NCBI GenBank assembly: GCA_963808455.1
Contig: CAWEHT010000234.1
Location: 1 to 30,487, forward strand
Direction: 5' to 3'
Source of the DNA: CAWEHT01 sp963808455
Lineage (GTDB): Bacteria > Chloroflexota > Anaerolineae > CG2-30-64-16
DNA length: 30,487 nucleotides
Shown: one piece after another, positions 1 to 9,663 of the stretch
Numbering within the stretch: position 1 is the stretch's first letter
Layout of the letters: the number at the start of each line of letters is the position of its first letter
Translations under genes and position numbers: made by a program
The notes under the pieces: generated by a model
What the model saw: only the letters and a program-made list of their open reading frames with translations
What the model was told of the DNA's origin: nothing
Database searches by the model: none

Positions 1-1219
1 CGCATCCTGAAGTTTCTTCTCGCGCCGTAGGTGCCCGTGCCGGTCGGGTTGTACTCCGTCAGGTGGCCGGCCGTGGTGCTGCTGGCGTCTGGACAGGTTG
101 ACTTCGTAGGAGGCGTTGCAGGCGACGATCAGGTAGCCGTTCGGGTTGGCGTTGAAGCCGACCTGCATCGGGACGGTGCCGTCCTGGTCCTGGGATCCAG
201 ATGGTGGCGGTGGGCGTGATCACGAGGTAGCCGTTCATCGTCGCGTTGACGTTGGTTTCCTGCGTGTTGTTGACCGGCGAGTAGGTGGCCGACTTGGCAT
301 GGCCGACCGTGTCGAACGAGAAGGTGAGTGAGGCCGTGCTGCCCGTGAGGGCCACCGGGGTGACCTCAAAGTTTTCCGAGCCGCCGACGGCCAGCGCGGC
401 GCTGCTCAGCGCCACGTCGCCCGTCCAGGCATCCGCGCCCGTGGTCGGGAGTGTCGCGCCGGTGATGGAGATATGCACGGAGTCGGGATCGGAGGCGGTG
501 GCACCGACGTTCGAGACCGTGAACTTCAGGTCAAAGCTGCTGCCGCTGCCGATGGGCGTCGGAGTGATCGAGGTGAACTGAAGGTTCGGGCCCGGGCCGA
601 CCTGCACGAAGCTGCCATTGAGGGTGACACCGCTTGCCGGGATAGCCGCTGCGTTGTTGTCGTCAATGACGGTTGAGCCAACGCCAACCGGGTTGATCGT
701 GATATCGGCCTTACCGGCGGTCGTGCCGGCGGCGACCATGAACTTCAGGGTGCCCAGGGTCACATAATTGACACCGGTGGTTTCCACGGAGAGGCCTGAA
801 CCGCCGGTCATCAAGTAGGGGTCGGTGATCAGCGTGCCGCCGCTGGCCGAGCCCGCGCCGACATTGCCGTCGCCCACGTTGCAGCCCGAGGCGCCGTTGC
901 AGCCGGCGGACTTCATCCAGCCGCTGTCCAGCCAGTAAGCGCCGCTGCCGTCACCATTGGTGCCCGTGAGCGGGGTGAGCTTGGTCGCATCGTAGGTGAC
1001 GAACAGCTGGTGCGCGCGGTCCCGCCGTCTGCGCCGGTGTTATTGATCAGCACAGGCACGTCAATTTCGGTGCTGCCGGAGGTAGGGATGTTCACCTGGC
1101 GGCCGGTCTGGACCGACAGAGTGACGGCGTTGGCTGCCAGGGCCGGCAGGGCCGCCCCGAGCGAGACCGGAGACCATCGCCACGATGGCCAGGCCCGAGA
1201 AAAAGCGACTGAGCTTCAT
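1..1219 (-). pseudogene. Cohesin-like secreted protein, left-arm copy (broken, truncated by window start)
   Basis: Mirror copy of the intact gene at 11069-12523. The start codon is at 1217-1219, and the reading frame is broken near 1150-1165 and near 1010-1020, where bases are lost or changed relative to the right arm. The segment 59-916 then reads the cohesin-like domain and the following Ig-like region. The C-terminal end lies outside the window. It is probably the same physical gene as the right-arm copy, represented with sequencing errors, so a function should be assigned from the intact copy only. Confidence 0.85.
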
Positions 1220-1280
1220 TTTGTGGTTCTCCTGTGTGACGTGTGATGCGGAGTGCGTTGCCGTAGACGGTGAGCCGAGC

Positions 1281-2623
1281 TCACTTGCAGGGCGAGCCCC
1301 AGTGCAGGCCGACCGTCGCCAGGTCGGAGACGTGGACGATGCCGTCGTTATTGTTGTCTTCGGGGATCCACCCGTTGACTATCGGACGCTCGGGCGTGGC
1401 CTCTTGCGAAGCCGGGGCCTTGGCATTCCACTGGAGGCCGATGCGGGCCAGGTCGCTCACGTCGCAGTTATTGTCGTGGTTTATGTCCCACGAGAGTACG
1501 ATCGTGCGGCCGGGCACCTGAACGTAACCGGCGATGACACCCGTGTCCGTGCCGGAGGGCCCGGTCACGAAGTTCAAGTAGGTTTGGGTCAACGGGTTGT
1601 ACCCGCGTGAAGTAGTGGTGGCATCGGCTTGCGGCAGGCTGAACATGTACAGCTTGCGTGCGAAGTTGTAGGATCCGCTATTGCTCAAGCCGTTCGTGTA
1701 CCAGCTCTGGATGGTGGACACGGTCGGCTTGTTGTAGGAATCCAACAGGCCGGGGGCGGTGCCCAGGCCGGACCCATTGGCGTTATTCCAGGCGGAACTG
1801 GACACGAGCGAATAGTTGAGCACGTTCACGCCGGACTGGAAGGCGAAGCCGACATAGCCCAGGCCGTCCGTGTCATTCTGGATGGCAATTGCCATGGCGC
1901 CGTTGGTCGCCGGGCGGGTGATCCCGTCCACGGTGATCTCGGCCTGCTCGAACTGGAAATTCTTCGAGCCGTCGGGGTTGTTGGTTGGGTTCTGGTAGGC
2001 GTTGATGCCCGAGCTGCCCAGGAAGTAGTCGTGCGTGCCCGACAGATCGTTGCGGGAGTACGGCTTGATGTTGTCGGTGGAGCTGCAGTTGGACCAGACC
2101 TCGTGCCACGTCCACTGCGTGGGAGGATTGGTCACTGTGCCGGTGCCGTCGAGCGCACTGCGACCTTCGTAGATGGCATCCAGCTGCGCCTGCGTGATCT
2201 GGGTGGCGCAGGTTTTGCTGTTATTCGTGATGATCCCGATGCCGTCGAGGGAGACCACCGTCGTGTTCAGGTCGCTGCCAGCCATAGGGCCGGCTGCCCT
2301 GGTTATTGGAGCTGCACGAGCCTGATGACATGCCGATGTCCGTGGTGCCGGCCATGATCTGCTGCTGGCCATCGTTGGAGCCGAGGTCGGTCATCGCGAA
2401 GATGTCGCTGGCGTTGGCCGTGTTGTCCTCGGGGAACCAGCCCTGGTTGACCTGGGCGATCGGGAAAATGGTCGTGGAGCCGTCCATCTTGATGCAGAAC
2501 CAGGGGGCAACTGCTGGGGTACGTGCCGTAGGCGAGAGCATGCGCTGCCGGCAGCAGGATCGCTGCCACCAGGCCACCCGCCACGAGCAATTTGCTGGCG
2601 TTCATGGCGACACTCTTGAACAT
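1281..2623 (-). pseudogene. PstS2 phosphate-binding protein with dockerin, left-arm copy (frameshifted)
   Basis: Mirror copy of the gene at 9664-11006. Frameshifts lie near 2500, where bases are missing just after the signal peptide region, and near 2285, where a C is inserted next to the GCTGCAG stretch. The rest, 1281 to about 2280, is open and includes an undamaged dockerin second repeat (EDNNNDGIVHVSDLATVGLH). This is useful because the right-arm copy has lost one C in exactly that dockerin; the two copies together give the correct reading. The start at 2621-2623 is preceded by a GGAGG ribosome-binding site, as in the right arm. Confidence 0.85.
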
Positions 2624-2702
2624 TGTAACCTCCGCTTTGGGTTGCTTCCACCGGCCCGGTCCTCCCGGGCCATGTTAGAATCGGGTTGGCCAACCTGCCC
2701 CG

Positions 2703-2731
2703 AGCATATGCGAGAAATCCGAAGCTGTCAT
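2703..2731 (-). promoter_or_regulatory. Promoter of PstS2, left-arm copy
   Basis: On the minus strand, -35 ATGACA (2726-2731) and -10 TATGCT (2703-2708) are separated by 17 bp. It is identical to the right-arm promoter at 9556-9584, where it is discussed. Confidence 0.6.
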
Positions 2732-2867
2732 CACGGAAAACCCGGTAATTCGCAACTCGTACTTGCCGTAACCTTCGCATAATGGGCACGGATTCCCCCG
2801 TTCAGAGGGAGAGCAGAGAGCATCGAGAAGCAGGACCGGGCACCGGCCGGCCCCTCGGCCTGGCCAA

Positions 2868-4261
2868 TCAAGGATGGCAGGGCGTGCCCCAATGCAGCCC
2901 GACGCTCGCCAGGTCGGAGACGTCAACGATGCCGTCGTCGTTGACGTCTTCGGGATCCAGCCGTAGACGACCGGGCGCTCGGGCGTGGCCTCCTGCGAAG
3001 CCGGCGCTGTCAGCTTCCACTTCATCCCGATCCGCGCCAGGTCGCTTACGTCGCACTTGCCGTCGTGGTTGATATCCCAGGGGAGCACGGTCTGGCGGTA
3101 GGGCACCGGCACGTAACCGGCCACGGCAACCGCCTCCGTGCCGGCGGCGCCGGTGACGAAGTTCAAGTAGGTCTGGGTCAGTGCGGTAAAGGTCCGCGGA
3201 GCAGGCAGACCCGTGGTCTGTGCCACCGGGAACGCGCTGCCGGCCAGCGAGAACATGTACAGCTTCCGCGAGAAGTTGTAGGCGCCGGCATTGCTCGACC
3301 CGCTCAGGTACCAGGTCTCGATGGTGAACACGGTCGGCACGTTATAGGAACCCAGCAGGCCAGGAGCGCTGCTCTCCCCGGCCCCGTTGGCGTTACTCCA
3401 GGCGTCCGAAGCCACGAGGGAATAGCTGAGCACCTTCACGCCGACCTGGAAGGCGAAGCCGGCGTAGCCCAGGCCGTCCGTGTCGTTCTGGATGTCCACC
3501 GCCATGGCGGCATTGGTCGCCGGGCGGGTGATGCCGTCAAAGTTGATCTCGGCCTGCTCGAACTGGAAGTTCGCAGAGCCGTCGGCGTTGTTGGTTGGGT
3601 TCTGGTAGGCGTTGATGCCCGAGCTGCCCAGGAAGTAGTCGTGCGTGCCCGACAGATCGTTGCGGGAGTACGGTTTGATGTAGTCGGTGGAGCTGCAGCC
3701 AGGGAAGACCTGATGCCACGTCCACTGCGTGGGCGGGTTGGTCACGGTGCCGGTGCCGTCGAGCGCATTGCGGCCTTCGTAGATGGCGTCCAACGCCGCC
3801 TGCGTGATCTGGGTGGCGCAGCTCTTGCTGTTGTTCGTGATGATCCCGATGCCGTCGAGGGCGACCACCGTCGTCTGCAGTGCGCTGCTCTCGCAGTTGA
3901 AAGGGCGAGACACCCCGGACAGCAAGCCGGCCGTCTGGTTGTTGTCGTTGCACGAGCCGGACGACATGCCGATGTCGGTGGTGCCGGCCATGATCTGCTG
4001 CTGGCCGTTGTTGGAGCCGAGGTCGGTCATCGCGAAGATGTCGTTGGCGAAGGCCGTGTTGTCCTCGGGGAACCAGCCCTGGTTGACCTCGGCGATCGGG
4101 AAAACGGTCGTCGAGCCGTCGATCTTGATGCACGAACCTTCGGGGCAACTGCTGGGGTACGTGCCGTAGGCGAGGGCAGCTGCCAGCTGCATCAAGATGG
4201 CTGCCGAGAGGCCGATGGCCGCGAGCAGCTTGGCGGCGTTCAAGGCCGTGTTCCTGAGCAT
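2868..4261 (-). CDS. PstS1: secreted PstS-like phosphate-binding protein with C-terminal dockerin (best copy)
   Basis: Predicted extracellular phosphate-binding protein of the PstS/PBP-like family, about 464 residues once one frameshift is corrected. Seen: a signal peptide (about 1-32) without a lipobox cysteine; the PstS-type ligand motifs GSTTVFP (about 49-55), DIGMSSG (about 96-102) and SRNDLSGTHDYF (about 199-210, the Arg plus Ser-Gly-Thr anion pocket); then a dockerin pair with calcium loops DINHDGKCDVSDL (about 396-408) and DVNDDGIVDVSDL. The frame breaks at 2952-2954, where GGG on the plus strand replaces the GGGG of the mirror copy, so the uncorrected frame runs past the true stop at 2868-2870. 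The start at 4259-4261 follows a strong AGGAGG. Known family role: high-affinity phosphate capture for Pst importers. Inferred: held at the surface by dockerin-cohesin binding. Another oxyanion cannot be excluded. Confidence 0.85.
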
Positions 4262-4335
4262 GGTGTCCTCCTCTTAGCGCCGATTCTACCGGCCAGCCCT
4301 GGCCGAATGAGAATCCGGATGGTGGACGATACCCA

Positions 4336-4364
4336 AACATACACCGGAAATGTGCGGCTGTCAT
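4336..4364 (-). promoter_or_regulatory. Promoter of PstS1, left-arm copy
   Basis: On the minus strand, -35 ATGACA (4359-4364) and -10 TATGTT (4336-4341) with a 17-bp spacer, about 75 bp upstream of the PstS1 start. It is the same element as 7930-7958. Confidence 0.6.
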
Positions 4365-4476
4365 CACGGAAAACTAGGTGTTTTTCAAACTGGCGCTTGC
4401 CATAACTCCTGCCTCAGGGGCCGGGAGCCCCTGCCACATGCCCCGCTCGGCAGCGAAGACATGGGTTTCCTCCTCT

Positions 4477-5166
4477 TCACAGGCAGGGAGCCGCCCCTTC
4501 CGGGGGCGAGGCGAGGGCATCGAGGTGATGGGCGAGGACGAAGGCGAGCAAGGCTTTACGGGAGCCAAGCTCGGTCTTGCGCAGGATGGCGCCGACATGC
4601 TTCTCTAGGGTGTTCTCGCTCACCGCCAGGCGGGCCGCCATCTCCCGCGTGCTCAGCCCGGCGGCGAGGAGCCCGAGGACCTGCCGTTCGCGGGGCGCCA
4701 GCGCCGCGAGCCGCCGGCCGACATCACGATGGTAAGCCTCGGCGCGCTGGCGCTGCGACTCAGACCAGATCGGGGCGGCCGCGGCCTGCCGGATGGCGGT
4801 CCGTAGCTCCTTGATGGGCGCCGAGCGGAGGAGGAATCCGTAGGCGCCAGCCTCGTGTGCGGCGGCCAGGAGGACGTCCCAGTTCCAGTAGCTGAGCATA
4901 AGCACGTGGACGCCTGCATATTCGGACAGGAGCCAACGGCACAAGTCCAGGCCGCCCTCGCCGGGGAGGTCCATATCAACGACAGCGACGTGGGCCTTGC
5001 CCGCATTGCCCTGACGCGCCTCCGCCGCCGTCGCGCACTCGGCGATGACCTGCATTCCGCGAACCCTATCCAGGGCGTGGCGCAGACCCAGCCGAAAGGT
5101 CAGGCAATTGTCAACCAGCGACACGCGGACGGGCGCGATCCGGACTTGAGAATCGGGATGGTTCAT
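4477..5166 (-). CDS. NarL/LuxR-type response regulator (intact copy)
   Basis: Two-domain transcriptional regulator of 229 residues, usual for the NarL/FixJ family. The receiver domain spans about 13-130 with the likely phosphoacceptor Asp64 (VVDMDLPGEGG). A LuxR-type helix-turn-helix spans about 155-212 (LAPRERQVLGLLAAGLSTRE, then SENTLEKHVGAILRKT). Two receiver positions are atypical in this copy: the usual Asp-Asp metal pair reads Asp19-Asn20, and the usual lysine before the beta-5 turn is Arg (FLLRSAP). The right-arm copy reads Asp-Asp at the first site, so the Asn may be a base error. No histidine kinase is present in the window, so it is an orphan here. In locus order it lies between the RCC1-dockerin gene and PstS1, on the same strand, which makes it a candidate regulator of the pstS genes (inference). 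No clear Shine-Dalgarno precedes the ATG; a TATAAA at 5218-5223 (minus strand) could be a -10. Confidence 0.85.
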   Translation of the reverse strand: MNHPDSQVRIAPVRVSLVDNCLTFRLGLRHALDRVRGMQVIAECATAAEARQGNAGKAHVAVVDMDLPGEGGLDLCRWLLSEYAGVHVLMLSYWNWDVLLAAAHEAGAYGFLLRSAPIKELRTAIRQAAAAPIWSESQRQRAEAYHRDVGRRLAALAPRERQVLGLLAAGLSTREMAARLAVSENTLEKHVGAILRKTELGSRKALLAFVLAHHLDALASPPEGAAPCL

Positions 5167-5300
5167 GGGTACCGAAGACAGGGCGCTTACTCTCTTTGCT
5201 TAGCGTAGCGCCGCCAGTTTATAGGGTCTTTGTGTGCAGGTTAGGGGTCGCGCACGCCAGGGTTAAACTTTTGCTAATCCAGGGCCCTTTCTGACCCTCG

Positions 5301-5319
5301 GGCTCTCGTTTGACGAGCC
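5301..5319 (-). terminator. Possible hairpin downstream of the RCC1-dockerin gene
   Basis: On the minus strand GGCTCGT and ACGAGAGCC can pair around a short CAA loop with one bulged A, about 40 bases after the RCC1-dockerin stop. There is no U-tract, so this is only a weak terminator candidate. Confidence 0.3.
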
Positions 5320-5360
5320 TTCCATGTACGTCCGACCTCTCGGCCCGCCGGGAGGCGTGC

Positions 5361-6212
5361 CTACCAGGTCTGGCCCCAATGCAGTCCGACCGTCGCCAGA
5401 TCGACGGCGTCGATCACACCAGCCCGGTTGACGTCTTGGGGTATCCAGCCGGGCCACCCTGTTCCGCCCGATACCGGCGATCGACGACAGGTCGAGCATG
5501 TCGGCCACGTGGTCGCCATTGACGTCCCAGGCCGGGCGTGTGATGACGATTGCCAGACTGTTGTCATAGCGGCCGGCAGCGATGGCCGTTATGCCGCTGA
5601 GCCCCGCGGGGACGTTGCATTGACCGTAATCGTGTGGGCTGGCGCAGCCCCAGGCGACCACCTTGCCGGTTCTCTTGAGGGCCAGGCTATGCCAGTCGCC
5701 GGCGGCGATGGCGGAGACGTCCTTCAGCCCCCATGGCACGCTGCATTGGCCTATGTCGGTCGGCATGTCCTGGTCATCGCCGCAGCCCCAGGCGACCACC
5801 GTGCTGTCGCTCTTGAGGGCCAGGCCGTGATATTCACCGGCGGCGATGGCGGTCACGCCGCTCAACCCTGCCGGCACGTTGCTTTGGCCAGCGCTGTCGG
5901 AGCCCCACCCGACCACCGTGCCGTCGCTCGTCAAGGCCAGGTCGAACTCGCTGCCGGCAGCGATAGCCGTGACATCGCGCAGCCCTGCCGGTACGCTGCA
6001 CTGCCCGTGGTCGTGATCGCTGCCACAGCCCCAGGCCACCACCGTGCCGTCGTTCCTGAGGGCAAGGCTGTGCCAGTTGCCGGCGGCGATGGCGGTGACG
6101 CCGCTCAAACCTGCCGGTACGCTGCATTGTCCGAAGTCGTACCCTCTGCAGCCCCACGCCACGATGGTACCGTCGCTCTTCAGGGCCAGGCTGTGCAGAT
6201 AGCCGGCGGCAA
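5361..6212 (-). CDS. RCC1-repeat protein with C-terminal dockerin (5'-truncated by the inverted-repeat junction)
   Basis: Secreted-type repeat protein; only its C-terminal part is present. At least five RCC1/BLIP-II-like repeats of about 40 residues are visible, each with the pattern GQC(S/N)VPAGLSGVTAIAAG followed by SLAL...GTVVAWG, consistent with blades of a beta-propeller. A dockerin pair follows: DVNGDHVADMLDLSSI, then DVNRAGVIDAVDLATVGLHW, ending at the stop 5361-5363. The frame shifts by one base near 5465-5480, between the two dockerin repeats. A GTG near 6160 is internal to a repeat and not a real start: the frame continues to 6212, where the inverted-repeat junction cuts it. Role unknown; RCC1-like propellers usually mediate protein or ligand binding. 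The dockerin marks it as a likely client of the cohesins encoded downstream. Confidence 0.75.
6076..6212. other. Unmatched spacer between the inverted-repeat arms
   Basis: These 137 bases have no partner in the opposite arm. On the minus strand they continue the RCC1-repeat reading frame of the left arm (a repeat unit with HSLALKSDGTIVAWG), so they are ordinary coding sequence. The strand switch falls inside a gene, between two similar RCC1 repeat units, and not at a gene boundary or a recognisable recombination site. Confidence 0.85.
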
Positions 6213-6939
6213 TGGCACAGCCTTGCCCTCAGGAACGACGGCACGGTGGTGGCCTGGGGCTGTGGCAGCGATCACGACCACGGGCAGTGCAGCGTACCGG
6301 CAGGGCTGCACCGAGATGTCACGGCTATCGCTGCCGGCAGCGAGTTCGACCTGGCCTTGACGAGCGACGGCACGGTGGTCGGGTGGGGCTCCGACAGCGC
6401 TGGCCAAAGCAACGTGCCGGCAGGGTTCAGCGGCGTGACCGCCATCGCCACCGGTGAAATATCACGGCCTGGCCCTCAAGAGCGACAGCACGGTGGTCGC
6501 CTGGGGCTGCGGCGATGACGCGGACATGCCGACCGACATAGGCCAAAGTCACGTGCCATGGGGGCTGAAGGACGTCTCCGCCATCGCCACCAGCAACTCG
6601 GCGGATAACCTACGGGCCTCAAGAGAACCGGCAAGGTGGTCGCCTGGGGCTGCGCCAAGCCACATGATTACGGTCAATGCAACGTCCCCGCGGGGGCTGA
6701 GCGGCATAACGGCCATCGCTGCCGGCCGCTATGACAACAGTCTGGCAACCGTCATCACACGCCCGGCCTGGGACGTCAACGGCGACCACGTGGCCGACAT
6801 GCTCGACCTGTCATAAATAGCCACGCATTGGGGCGGAACGGGTGGCCCGGCTGGATGCCCCAAGACGTCAACCGGGCTGGTGTGATCGACGCCAGTCGAT
6901 CTGGCGACGGTCGGACTGCATTGGGGCCAGACCTGGTAG
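6213..6939 (+). pseudogene. RCC1-repeat/dockerin protein, right-arm copy (multiply frameshifted)
   Basis: Mirror of 5361-6075. The same RCC1 units and dockerin can be followed only by changing frame several times: near 6310, where two bases are inserted in the GGGCTGCACC stretch; near 6455; near 6600-6650; at about 6815, where a TAA falls in the first dockerin repeat; and near 6893, where an A is inserted in the second repeat. It ends at TAG 6937-6939. The number of small indels in about 700 bp is far above the rest of the window and looks like uncorrected read error, not natural decay. Confidence 0.8.
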
Positions 6940-7133
6940 GCACGCCTCCCGGCGGGCCGGAGGTCGGACGTACATGGAAGGCTCGTCAAACGAGAGCCCG
7001 AGGGTCAGAAAGGGCCCTGGATTGGCGAAAGTTTAACCCCAGCACACACAACTCTCTAATTTCCACACAAAGACCCTATAAACTGGCGGCGCTACGCTAA
7101 GCAAAGAGAGTAAGCGCCCTGTCTTCGGTACCC

Positions 7134-7817
7134 ATGAACCATCCCGATTCTCAAGTCCCGATCTCGCCCGTCCGCGTGTCGCTGGTCGACGATTGCCTGA
7201 CCTTTCGGCTGGGTCTGCGCCACGCCCTGGATAGGGGCGCGGAATGCAGGTCATCGCCGAGTACGCGACGGCGGCGGAGACATCAGGGCAATGCGGGCAA
7301 GGCCCACGTCGCTGTCGTTGATATGGACCTCCCCGGCGAGGGCGGCCTGGACTTGTGCCGTTGGCTCCTGTCCGAATATGCAGGCGTCCACGTGCTTATG
7401 CTCAGCTACTGGAACTGGGACGTCCTCCTGGCCGCCGCACACGAGGCTGGCGCCTACGGATTTCCTCCGCTCGGCGACCATCAAGGAGCTACGGACGGCC
7501 ATCCGGCAGGCCGCGGCCGCCCCGATCTGGTCTGAGTCGCAGCGCAGCGCGCCGAGGCTTACCATCGTGATGTCGGCCGGCGGCTCGCGGCGCTGGCGCC
7601 CCGCGAACGGCAGGTCCTCGGGCTCCTCGCCACCGGGCTGAGCACACACGAGGATGGCGGCCCGCCTGGCGGTGAGCGAGAACACCCTAGAGAAGCATGT
7701 CGGCGCCATCCTGCGCGAGACCAAGCTTGGCTCCCGTAAAGCCTTGCTCGCCTTCGTCCTCCCCCATCACCTCGATGCCCTCGCCTCGCCCCCGGAAGGG
7801 GCGGCCCCTGCCTGTGA
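7134..7817 (+). pseudogene. NarL/LuxR response regulator, right-arm copy (frameshifted)
   Basis: Mirror of the intact regulator at 4477-5166, starting at the same ATG (MNHPDSQV). Indels near 7235-7290 (within the receiver domain), 7462-7475, 7540 and 7640 break the frame, and the helix-turn-helix is split across frames. This copy keeps the Asp-Asp pair (LVDDCL) that reads Asp-Asn in the left arm. The equivalent stop lies near 7815-7817; the last codons differ by one base between arms, so the exact C-terminus is uncertain in both. Confidence 0.8.
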
Positions 7818-7929
7818 AGAGGAGGAAACCCATGTCTTCGCTGCCGAGCGGGGCATGTGGCAGGGGCTCCCGGCCCCTGAGGCAGGAGTTATGGCAAGCG
7901 CCAGTTTGAAAAACACCTAGTTTTCCGTG

Positions 7930-7958
7930 ATGACAGCCGCACATTTCCGGTGTATGTT
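7930..7958 (+). promoter_or_regulatory. Promoter of PstS1, right-arm copy
   Basis: -35 ATGACA (7930-7935) and -10 TATGTT (7953-7958), 17-bp spacer. The preceding bases through the -35 (GTTTTCCGTGATGACAGC, conserved from 7920/7921) are shared with the PstS2 promoter, as is ATTTC in the spacer. Transcription would begin near 7965, leaving a leader of about 65 bases. Confidence 0.6.
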
Positions 7959-7989
7959 TGGGTATCGTCCACCATCCGGGATTCTCATT

Positions 7990-8005
7990 CGGCCAGGGCT
8001 GGCCG
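7990..8005 (+). promoter_or_regulatory. 5'-UTR hairpin upstream of PstS1
   Basis: CGGCCA and TGGCCG flank a GGGC loop, ending 26 bases before the ATG at 8032. It follows a GATTCT-N5-GGCC block also present in the PstS2 leader. A strong Shine-Dalgarno AGGAGG (8021-8026) lies between hairpin and start. Confidence 0.4.
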
Positions 8006-8031
8006 GTCAGATCGGCGCTAAGGAGGACACC

Positions 8032-9418
8032 ATGCTCAGGAACACGGCCTTGAACGCCGCCAAGCTGCTCGCGGCCATCGGCCTCTCGGCAGCCATCTTG
8101 ATGCAGCTGGCAGCTGCCCTCGCCTACGGCACGTACCCCAGCAGTTGCCCCGAAGGTTCGTGCATCAAGATCGACGGCTCGACGACCGTTTTCCCGATCG
8201 CCGAGGTCAACCGAGCTTTCCCCGAGGACAACGCGGCCTTCGCCAACGACATCTTCGCGATGACCGACCTCGGCTCCAACAACGGCCAGCAGCAGATCAT
8301 GGCCGGCACCACCGACATCGGCATGTCGTCCGGCTCGTGCAACGACAACAACCAGACAGCCGGCTTGCTGTCCGGGGTGTCTCGCCCTTTCAACTGCGAG
8401 AGCAGCGCACTGCAAGCGACGGTGGTCGCCCTCACGGCATCGGGATCATCACGAACAACAGCAAGAGCTGCGCCACCCAGATCACGCAGGCGGCGTTGAC
8501 GCCATCTACGAAGGCCGCAATGCGCTCGACGGCACCGGCACCGTGACCAACCCGCCCACGCAGTGGACGTGGCATCAGGTCTTCCCTGGCTGCAGCTCCA
8601 CCGACTACATCAAACCGTACTCCCGCAACGATCTGTCGGGCACGCACGACTACTTCCTGGGCAGCTCGGGCATCAACGCCTACCAGAACCCAACCAACAA
8701 CGCCGACGGCTCTGCGAACTTCCAGTTCGACAGGCCGAGATGAACTTTGACGGCATCACCCGCCCGGCGACCAATGCCGCCATGGCGGTGGACATCCAGA
8801 ACGACACGGACGGCCTGGGCTACGCCGGCTTCGCCTTCCAGGTCGGCGTGAAGGTGCTCAGCTATTCCCTCGTGGCTTCGGACGCCTGGAGTAACGCCAA
8901 CGGGGCCGGGGAGAGCAGCGCTCCTGGCCTGCTGGGTTCCTATGACCCGCCGACCGTGTTCACCATCGAGACCTGGTACCTGAGCGGGTCGAGCAATGCC
9001 GGCGCCTACAACTTCTCGCGCAAGCTGTACATGTTCTCGCTGGCCGGCAGCGTTCCCGGTGGCACAGACCACGGGTCTGCCTGCTCCGCGGACCTTTACC
9101 GCACTGACCCAGACCTACTTGAACTTCGTCACCGGCGCCGCCGGCACGGAGGCGGTTGCCGTGGCCGGTTACGTGCCGGTGCCCTACCGCCAGACCGTGC
9201 TCCCCTGGGATATCAACCACGACGGCAAGTGCGACGTAAGCGACCTGGCGCGCATCGGGATGAAGTGGAAGCTGACAGCGCCGGCTTCGCAGGAGGCCAC
9301 GCCCGAGCGCCCGGTCGTCTACGGCTGGATCCCCGAAGACGTCAACGACGACGGCATCGTCAACGTCTCCGACCTGGCGAGCGTCGGGCTGCATTGGGGC
9401 ACGCCCTGCCATCCTTGA
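8032..9418 (+). pseudogene. PstS1 phosphate-binding protein with dockerin, right-arm copy (frameshifted)
   Basis: Mirror of the better copy at 2868-4261. The start ATG follows AGGAGG at a normal spacing. Relative to the left arm this copy loses three bases in frame near 8212, then single bases near 8433, 8498 and 8728, and two near 9050, so the PBP domain is split over all three frames. The dockerin end is intact here (9210-9418, second loop DVNDDGIVNVSDLASVGLHW) and keeps the CCCC run that the left arm lost. All of these length differences are deletions, which fits raw long-read error. Confidence 0.85.
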
Positions 9419-9555
9419 TTGGCCAGGCCGAGGGGCCGGCCGGTGCCCGGTCCTGCTTCTCGATGCTCTCTGCTCTCCCTCTGAACGGGGGAATCCGTGC
9501 CCATTATGCGAAGGTTACGGCAAGTACGAGTTTGCGAATTACCGGGTTTTCCGTG

Positions 9556-9584
9556 ATGACAGCTTCGGATTTCTCGCATATGCT
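9556..9584 (+). promoter_or_regulatory. Promoter of PstS2
   Basis: -35 ATGACA (9556-9561) and -10 TATGCT (9579-9584) with a 17-bp spacer, preceded by the same GTTTTCCGTG block as PstS1. Conservation against PstS1 is concentrated in the promoter elements and leader hairpin while bases between them differ, which argues for function. The reverse strand reads CTGTCAT across the -35, matching one half of a PhoB-type repeat, but no second half-site at an 11-bp period is evident. Confidence 0.6.
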
Positions 9585-9615
9585 CGGGGCAGGTTGGCCA
9601 ACCCGATTCTAACAT

Positions 9616-9634
9616 GGCCCGGGAGGACCGGGCC
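9616..9634 (+). promoter_or_regulatory. 5'-UTR hairpin upstream of PstS2
   Basis: A perfect 7-bp stem, GGCCCGG/CCGGGCC, with loop GAGGA, ends 29 bases before the PstS2 ATG. The loop contains GAGGA, but the likely ribosome-binding site is the GGAGG at 9654-9658. It occupies the same relative place as the hairpin in the PstS1 leader. Confidence 0.45.
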
Positions 9635-9663
9635 GGTGGAATCAACCCAAAGCGGAGGTTACA

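Larger units (their letters stand above)
1..6075. repeat. Left arm of a 6.07-kb inverted repeat
   Basis: Base 1 pairs with base 12286 and base 6075 pairs with base 6213: the whole arm is the reverse complement of 6213-12286, with scattered small indels and substitutions. The match starts exactly at the first base of the window, which suggests the contig begins here. The outer part (about 1-2600) is the error-rich copy of its genes, and the inner part (about 2650-5200) is the better copy. It could be a fold-back chimera or a true inverted duplication; I favour the chimera. Confidence 0.95.

Noticed and set aside
3065..4405. Long plus-strand open frame opposite PstS1, and similar long frames opposite other genes
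   Set aside because: They are shadows of high-GC genes on the other strand: Arg/Gly/Val/His-rich, no recognisable domain, and the opposite frame has clear motifs and a ribosome-binding site.
6000..6300. Hairpin telomere or linear-replicon end as explanation for the inverted repeat
   Set aside because: A hairpin end would give a symmetric palindrome at a replicon terminus; here the centre has a 137-bp unmatched coding spacer and lies in the middle of a gene.
9545..9562. PhoB box upstream of the pstS genes
   Set aside because: Only one CTGTCAT half-site is present, in the reverse orientation; no second half at an 11-bp period. It overlaps the -35 and is better explained by the promoter.
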